This document shows positions 60,670-64,000 of a DNA stretch of 64,000 bases, one piece after another. Under the pieces are notes generated by a model. It did no database searches. It was not told the DNA's origin and saw only the letters and a program-made list of their open reading frames with translations. Origin of the DNA: Parvularcula sp. BBD 1991-13 (lineage in GTDB: Bacteria > Pseudomonadota > Alphaproteobacteria > Caulobacterales > Parvularculaceae); contig LYSZ01000003.1 in the NCBI GenBank assembly GCA_001657385.1, forward strand, positions 485,341-549,340. Direction: 5' to 3'. Both the position numbers and the translations under genes were made by a program. The first letter of the stretch is position 1. Each line of letters opens with the position of its first letter.

Positions 60670-60683
60670 ACAATCATGATTGT
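60670..60683. promoter_or_regulatory. Operator E, perfect 14-bp palindrome
   Basis: ACAATCATGATTGT, identical to operator C, lies between SDR 60727-61491 and the start of the minus-strand operon at 60614. A short GC hairpin (GGGGCGCACGCCCC on the minus strand) follows before the SDR start. Confidence 0.85.
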
Positions 60684-60726
60684 TTTTTTCTTTACGTCAA
60701 GCGCGGTCGGCGGCGCGGGCTGCGAT

Positions 60727-61491
60727 TTACCCGGCCGGGCGCGCGAGCAGGCCATTGTCGACCACGAATTCGGCGCCGGTGACGAACCGCGACTCGTCCG
60801 ATGCAAGATAGAGCACCATCGACGCCACGTCTTTCGGCGCGCCAAGGGAATCGGCCGGCAGGACGCCGGTTTCGGGGATCGCCTGGGCCTCGCCGGCCCG
60901 GCCCTGCGCGAACTGCACCATGGGCGTTTCGATGGCGCCGGCGTGGATCGAGTTGCAGCGCACCGGATAGCCCGCCGCCTGGCAGTGCATGGCGATCGAT
61001 TTCGACATCGAGCGCACCGCGCCTTTGGCCGCCGTATAAGCGAAAAAGATCGGATAACCCACATGCGACGCGGTCGAGGACATGTTGACGATCGAGCCGC
61101 CGTCACCCTGACGCAACAGGGGCAGCGCGGCCTTGCAGCCGAGAAACACCCCCTCCGACATCACCGCCTGGGCGAGCCTGAACTCCTTCAGCGTGCAGTC
61201 CTCCGGCGACGACAAGATCACGACGCCCGCATTGTTGACGAGAATGTCGAGCCGGCCATGGGCTTTTTCCACGGCGTCCATCGCCGCGCGCCAGTCTTCC
61301 TCGCTGCTGACGTCGTGCTGCAGGAACATGGCGCCCTCGCCGATCTCCTCGGCCGCCGCCGCCCCTTTCGCCGCGTCGATATCGGTCAGGACGACCCTGG
61401 CGCCCTCCGCGGCGAGCCGTTTTGCATCGGCCAGCCCTAGCCCTGACGCCGCGCCTGTGATTAAAGCAACCTTCCCGTCGACCCGTCCCAT
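60727..61491 (-). CDS. SDR-family oxidoreductase
   Basis: A 254-aa classical SDR with TGAASGLGLA, an Asp after beta-2 (LTDIDAA, suggesting NAD), NNAG, MSSTASH and the catalytic YTAAKGA. The ATG at 61491 follows AGGAGGCGACGCT. Upstream in-frame codons to 61548 are discounted. It lies between the TetR gene (divergent) and operator E. It could be the first gene of the same minus-strand transcript. Confidence 0.91.
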   Translation of the reverse strand: MGRVDGKVALITGAASGLGLADAKRLAAEGARVVLTDIDAAKGAAAAEEIGEGAMFLQHDVSSEEDWRAAMDAVEKAHGRLDILVNNAGVVILSSPEDCTLKEFRLAQAVMSEGVFLGCKAALPLLRQGDGGSIVNMSSTASHVGYPIFFAYTAAKGAVRSMSKSIAMHCQAAGYPVRCNSIHAGAIETPMVQFAQGRAGEAQAIPETGVLPADSLGAPKDVASMVLYLASDESRFVTGAEFVVDNGLLARPAG

Positions 61492-61620
61492 AGCGTCGCC
61501 TCCTTCCTTGCGTAGTGCGGCGTCCGTTGCAATTTTGCGCCGCAGCATTTTTTGACGTGCTTTTCTTCAGGAATAGCGTAAAATAAAGTCAGGCGTGAAT
61601 GTTTTTTTTCGGTGTGTGCC
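61492..61620. promoter_or_regulatory. Divergent SDR/TetR intergenic region with weak motif copy
   Basis: GGCGTGAATGTTTTTTTTC (61592-61610) recalls the right half of operator F (CGTGATTGTTTGTTTC). It may be a low-affinity autoregulatory site 10 bp before the TetR start. Confidence 0.35.
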
Positions 61621-62334
61621 ATGAGCGAGAAAATTACTCCCCTGTCCGCCCGGCGGCGGCTTCATAAAGCGGCCAACGGTCGCGCGGGCGGCGAGATCGG
61701 TCGTCAGGCGCAGAAAAGCGCGTCGACGCGCAAGCTCATTGTCGAGGCGGCGCTGCAATGCCTCTTGAAATACGGCTACGCCCAGACCACGACGCCGCGC
61801 ATCGCCGAGGAAGCGGGCCTGTCGCGCGGGGCGATGATGCACCATTTCTCGAACCGGCTGACGGTGATCCAGGCGGCGATCGAACATCTGCATGCGAAGC
61901 GGTTGCGCGCGTTCCGCCGCGCGGTGTCGTCGCTGCCGGAAGACCAGCCGCATCTGCATGACGCGCTCGAAGCCTACTGGCGCCATGTCACGCACCCGCT
62001 TTTCGTTGCCTTTCACGAGCTGTCGGTCGCTGCGCGCACCGACAAGGACCTCGACAAGATCCTGCGCCCCGCCAAGGAAGCGTTCTACCGCGAATGGTAC
62101 CGTCTCGCCGTTGATCTGTTTCCAGAATGGCAGAGCGACAAGGAAAGTTTCGATCTGGCGCTCAATCTCGTGCAATCGACGCTGGAGGGACTTGCGCTCA
62201 GCCGCCTGTCGGCGACCCCTGATCCGGATGCGGAGAAAAAACTCTTCGCGTATCTGGAGGAATGCCTGCGCTCGCTGATGCCGACCAGCATGTCGGAATC
62301 GACGCGGCCGGTCCTCGCCGAGGCGGCGCGGTAG
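61621..62334 (+). CDS. TetR/AcrR-family transcriptional regulator
   Basis: A 237-aa regulator with a basic 35-40 residue N-terminal extension. The TetR HTH then spans about residues 38-85 (RKLIVEAALQCLLKYGYAQT, RIAEEAGLSRGAMMHHF). The C-terminal helical domain would bind the effector. It is the only regulator gene in the 30-kb catabolic region and its family binds palindromes, so I infer that it controls the ACAATCATGATTGT sites, probably as a repressor relieved by a pathway acyl-CoA or substrate. Confidence 0.92.
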   Translation: MSEKITPLSARRRLHKAANGRAGGEIGRQAQKSASTRKLIVEAALQCLLKYGYAQTTTPRIAEEAGLSRGAMMHHFSNRLTVIQAAIEHLHAKRLRAFRRAVSSLPEDQPHLHDALEAYWRHVTHPLFVAFHELSVAARTDKDLDKILRPAKEAFYREWYRLAVDLFPEWQSDKESFDLALNLVQSTLEGLALSRLSATPDPDAEKKLFAYLEECLRSLMPTSMSESTRPVLAEAAR

Positions 62335-62384
62335 ACGCCGCCGTTTCCCCGCCGAGACGCCGTCCCCAATGTCCTAGGTCGTCC

Positions 62385-63302
62385 ATGTCCGAGATCATCC
62401 TTCACCACTTCGACGCCTCGCCCTTTGCGGAAAAAATCCGCAAGATATTCGGCATCAAGAATATCCGTTGGCGGTCGGTCGAGATTCCCATGGTGATGCC
62501 CAAACCTGATCTGACGGCGCTCACCGGCGGCTACCGGAAAACGCCGGTGATGCAGATCGGCGCCGACATATACTGCGACACCGCGCTGATCGCGAGAACC
62601 ATCGAGGGGCTTCATCCGTACCCGCCGCTGTTCGCCGCCGGCCCGCTCGTCGAAACCGGTCTCCAGCGCTGGAGCGACGCGGCGTTCTTTCCGCCGGGCG
62701 CGGGGCTGTCGCTGTACGAGAACGCCGAGCATATCCCGCAAGCCGTTTCAAAGGACCGGGAGGCGTATTTCACCTTTCTCGACTTCGGGCGGTTCGACGA
62801 GGACGCGCCGCATTTCCGCAGCCAGTTCCGCGCCCACGCCAGGCTGATCGACGATCAGCTTGCGGACGGACGCGGCTTTCTGCACGGGGCGGCGCCGGCC
62901 TGGAGCGATATCGGCGCCTATTTCAATCTCTGGATGGCGCGCGGCAACATCCCCAGCGCGGCGCGCATGCTGGCGGGGCTGGACCGCCTCGCCGCCTGGG
63001 CCGGGCGGATGGACGCTTTCGGCGAGGGCGAGCGCGCGGCAATGTCGTCTGCGCAGGCGCTTGAGATCGCCCGCGCCGCCGCGCCCGCCGAACCGGCGAC
63101 GCCGTCCGCGCCCGACGAAAGCGGCGCCGCGCCGGGGGATGCGGTGACGGCGTGCGCTGACGATCACGGCAAGGACCCGGTGGCCGGCGTCCTGTTGGCG
63201 GTCGACGACAGCGAAATCGTCATTCTCCGCAAGGACCCGCGCGCCGGCGAGGTCGCCGTGCATTTCCCGCGCATCGGCTACCGCCTCGAAAAACGCGGCT
63301 GA
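62385..63302 (+). CDS. Glutathione S-transferase-like protein with C-terminal extension
   Basis: A 305-aa protein. The N-terminal thioredoxin fold is HHFDASPFAEKIRKIFGIK, then YRKTPVMQIGADIYCDTALIA, with the cis-Pro motif TPVMQ. The all-helical GST domain includes DDQLADGRGFLHGAAPAWSDIG. The last roughly 80 residues include an Ala/Pro-rich linker, then PVAGVLLAVDDSEIVILRKDP, a small extra beta domain seen in some alphaproteobacterial GST-like proteins. The ATG at 62385 is the standard start. Its role may be glutathione-dependent isomerisation or detoxification in the pathway. Confidence 0.87.
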   Translation: MSEIILHHFDASPFAEKIRKIFGIKNIRWRSVEIPMVMPKPDLTALTGGYRKTPVMQIGADIYCDTALIARTIEGLHPYPPLFAAGPLVETGLQRWSDAAFFPPGAGLSLYENAEHIPQAVSKDREAYFTFLDFGRFDEDAPHFRSQFRAHARLIDDQLADGRGFLHGAAPAWSDIGAYFNLWMARGNIPSAARMLAGLDRLAAWAGRMDAFGEGERAAMSSAQALEIARAAAPAEPATPSAPDESGAAPGDAVTACADDHGKDPVAGVLLAVDDSEIVILRKDPRAGEVAVHFPRIGYRLEKRG

Positions 63303-63425
63303 CCCGTCTTGGCGCGATGCGGCCCCGCCCGATGCGGTCCCGGCCAATGCAGCAAAGCCTGGCGCAGCAAAGCCCGGGGCGGCCAAGCCCCGCGTCGAAA
63401 CCGCCTCGACGGGCGCAAAAAAGAA

Positions 63426-63439
63426 ACAAACGTGATTGT
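63426..63439 (+). promoter_or_regulatory. Operator F of the regulon motif
   Basis: ACAAACGTGATTGT lies upstream of the Rieske (3) gene. The right half matches the consensus exactly. TTGACC (63447) and TGTGATAGG (63457-63465) follow. The 120 bp before it (63313-63400) are an imperfect GC-rich repeat built on GCAGCAAAGCC and CGATGCGG units. Confidence 0.7.
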
Positions 63440-63570
63440 TTGTTTCTTGACCTCCCTGTGATAGGCTGCGCGTGAAAAAAAGGCTCCGGACGGGGGCGCC
63501 GAAAGAGGACGGGGCGACGCGCCCCTCGCCCGCGACCGACAAGACCTTGGTTTAAAAAAGGGAGACAACC

Positions 63571-64000
63571 ATGGCGGATGGGTTCAAGGCCGAATGGCCG
63601 ATGGATTTGAAAGCGCCCGAAGGCTCGCTCGAAGCAAAACAGCCGCGTCCGGACCTCGGCGCGGACGTCGTCGATCCCTCGCGGTATTATTCGCGCGCCT
63701 TCATGGAAAAGGAATGGGCGCAGCTGTGGCCGCGCGTCTGGCTCCTCGCCGGCGTGACGCCGGACATCAGGGAGCCCGGCGACTTCACCGTTTTCAAACA
63801 CGGCCACGAGGAGTTCATCATCGCGCGGCAGGACGACGGCGGGATCAGGGCGTTCTACAATGTCTGTCCGCACCGCGGCAATCGCGTGTGCCTGACCGAA
63901 CAAGGCAGCGTGCCGGCCTTCACCTGCCCGTTCCATAGCTGGCGCTTCAACTGCGACGGGTCGCTGGCGCAGATCACGGACGAGGAAACCTACGATCCCG
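63571..64000 (+). CDS. Rieske non-heme iron oxygenase, alpha subunit (3), 3' truncated by window edge
   Basis: The first 143 residues of a Rieske oxygenase. The cluster ligands are Cys99/His101 in CPHRG and Cys119/His122 in CPFHSW. The ATG at 63571 follows AAAAAAGGGAGACAACC. The frame is open to the end of the window. It is the third such oxygenase under the same operator motif. The N terminus differs from those of the other two, so they are not recent duplicates. Confidence 0.93.
   Translation, partial: MADGFKAEWPMDLKAPEGSLEAKQPRPDLGADVVDPSRYYSRAFMEKEWAQLWPRVWLLAGVTPDIREPGDFTVFKHGHEEFIIARQDDGGIRAFYNVCPHRGNRVCLTEQGSVPAFTCPFHSWRFNCDGSLAQITDEETYDP

Noticed and set aside
36192-61491. Treating the many SDR genes as a recent tandem expansion
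   Set aside because: Their cofactor motifs, active-site neighbourhoods and lengths differ clearly. They are separate recruits rather than recent copies.

Overview
The window is high-GC chromosomal DNA from what looks like an aerobic to microaerobic alphaproteobacterium that is rich in TonB-dependent receptors. The evidence is the ccoNOQP-ccoGHIS order beside an FNR-type regulator with an N-terminal Cys cluster, TonB receptor genes, a GTG-started purD, and many TGATG/ATGA start-stop couplings. I cannot assign a genus.

Layout. (1) 1-10.9 kb is a sugar catabolic locus: aldehyde dehydrogenase, PfkB kinase, LacD/YihT-type class I aldolase, FucI/AraA-fold isomerase and GH31 glycosidase on the plus strand. 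Facing them on the minus strand are glycerol kinase, a Na+/solute symporter and the stump of a TonB receptor. The kinase resembles E. coli YihV (6-deoxy-6-sulfofructose kinase), including the three sulfonate-contact positions as I remember them. I read the locus as a sulfoquinovose / sulfoquinovosyl-glycerol pathway of the 'isomerase-kinase-aldolase-sulfolactaldehyde dehydrogenase' type (sulfo-EMP2-like). (2) 10.85-17.5 kb is a lower-GC foreign island. It holds a decayed prophage lysis pair (Rz-like/Rz1-like), two tandemly duplicated XRE regulators, two unknown genes and a single-chain restriction-methylation enzyme bounded by 16-bp imperfect inverted repeats. (3) 17.5-22.7 kb is a Glu/Pro-repeat membrane protein, purD, a MEST-like hydrolase, a GDT1-like membrane protein and an ACAD10/11-type phosphotransferase. 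(4) 22.8-34.6 kb is a complete cbb3 oxidase locus with its assembly factors, an FNR regulator, hemN and an OmpW-like protein. Three FNR-like boxes (TTGAC-N4-ATCAA type) lie in front of these genes.

(5) 34.9-64 kb is a large catabolic region. It contains three Rieske oxygenase alpha subunits (the last cut by the window edge), a Rieske ferredoxin, a ferredoxin reductase-like flavoprotein, acyl-CoA dehydrogenase, CoA-transferase, acyl-CoA ligase, a degenerate HMG-CoA-synthase-like/DUF35 fusion paired with an SCP-x-type thiolase, a PECR-like SDR and several other SDRs. It also has two small ABM monooxygenases, two VOC proteins, an acetoin/2-oxoacid dehydrogenase E1a-E1b-E2 set, a TonB receptor, a TetR regulator and a GST. 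Its main operons share a 14-bp palindrome, ACAATCATGATTGT or close variants, in their promoter regions. I infer one regulon for uptake and oxygenative, CoA-dependent breakdown of an unidentified hydrophobic or aromatic compound, with the TetR gene at 61.6 kb as the natural candidate regulator.

The two most interesting systems are the putative sulfoquinovose pathway at the left end and the operator-defined Rieske/KS-DUF35/thiolase/acetoin-dehydrogenase regulon at the right end. All homology statements come from reading motifs and from remembered family sequences; no database search was run.
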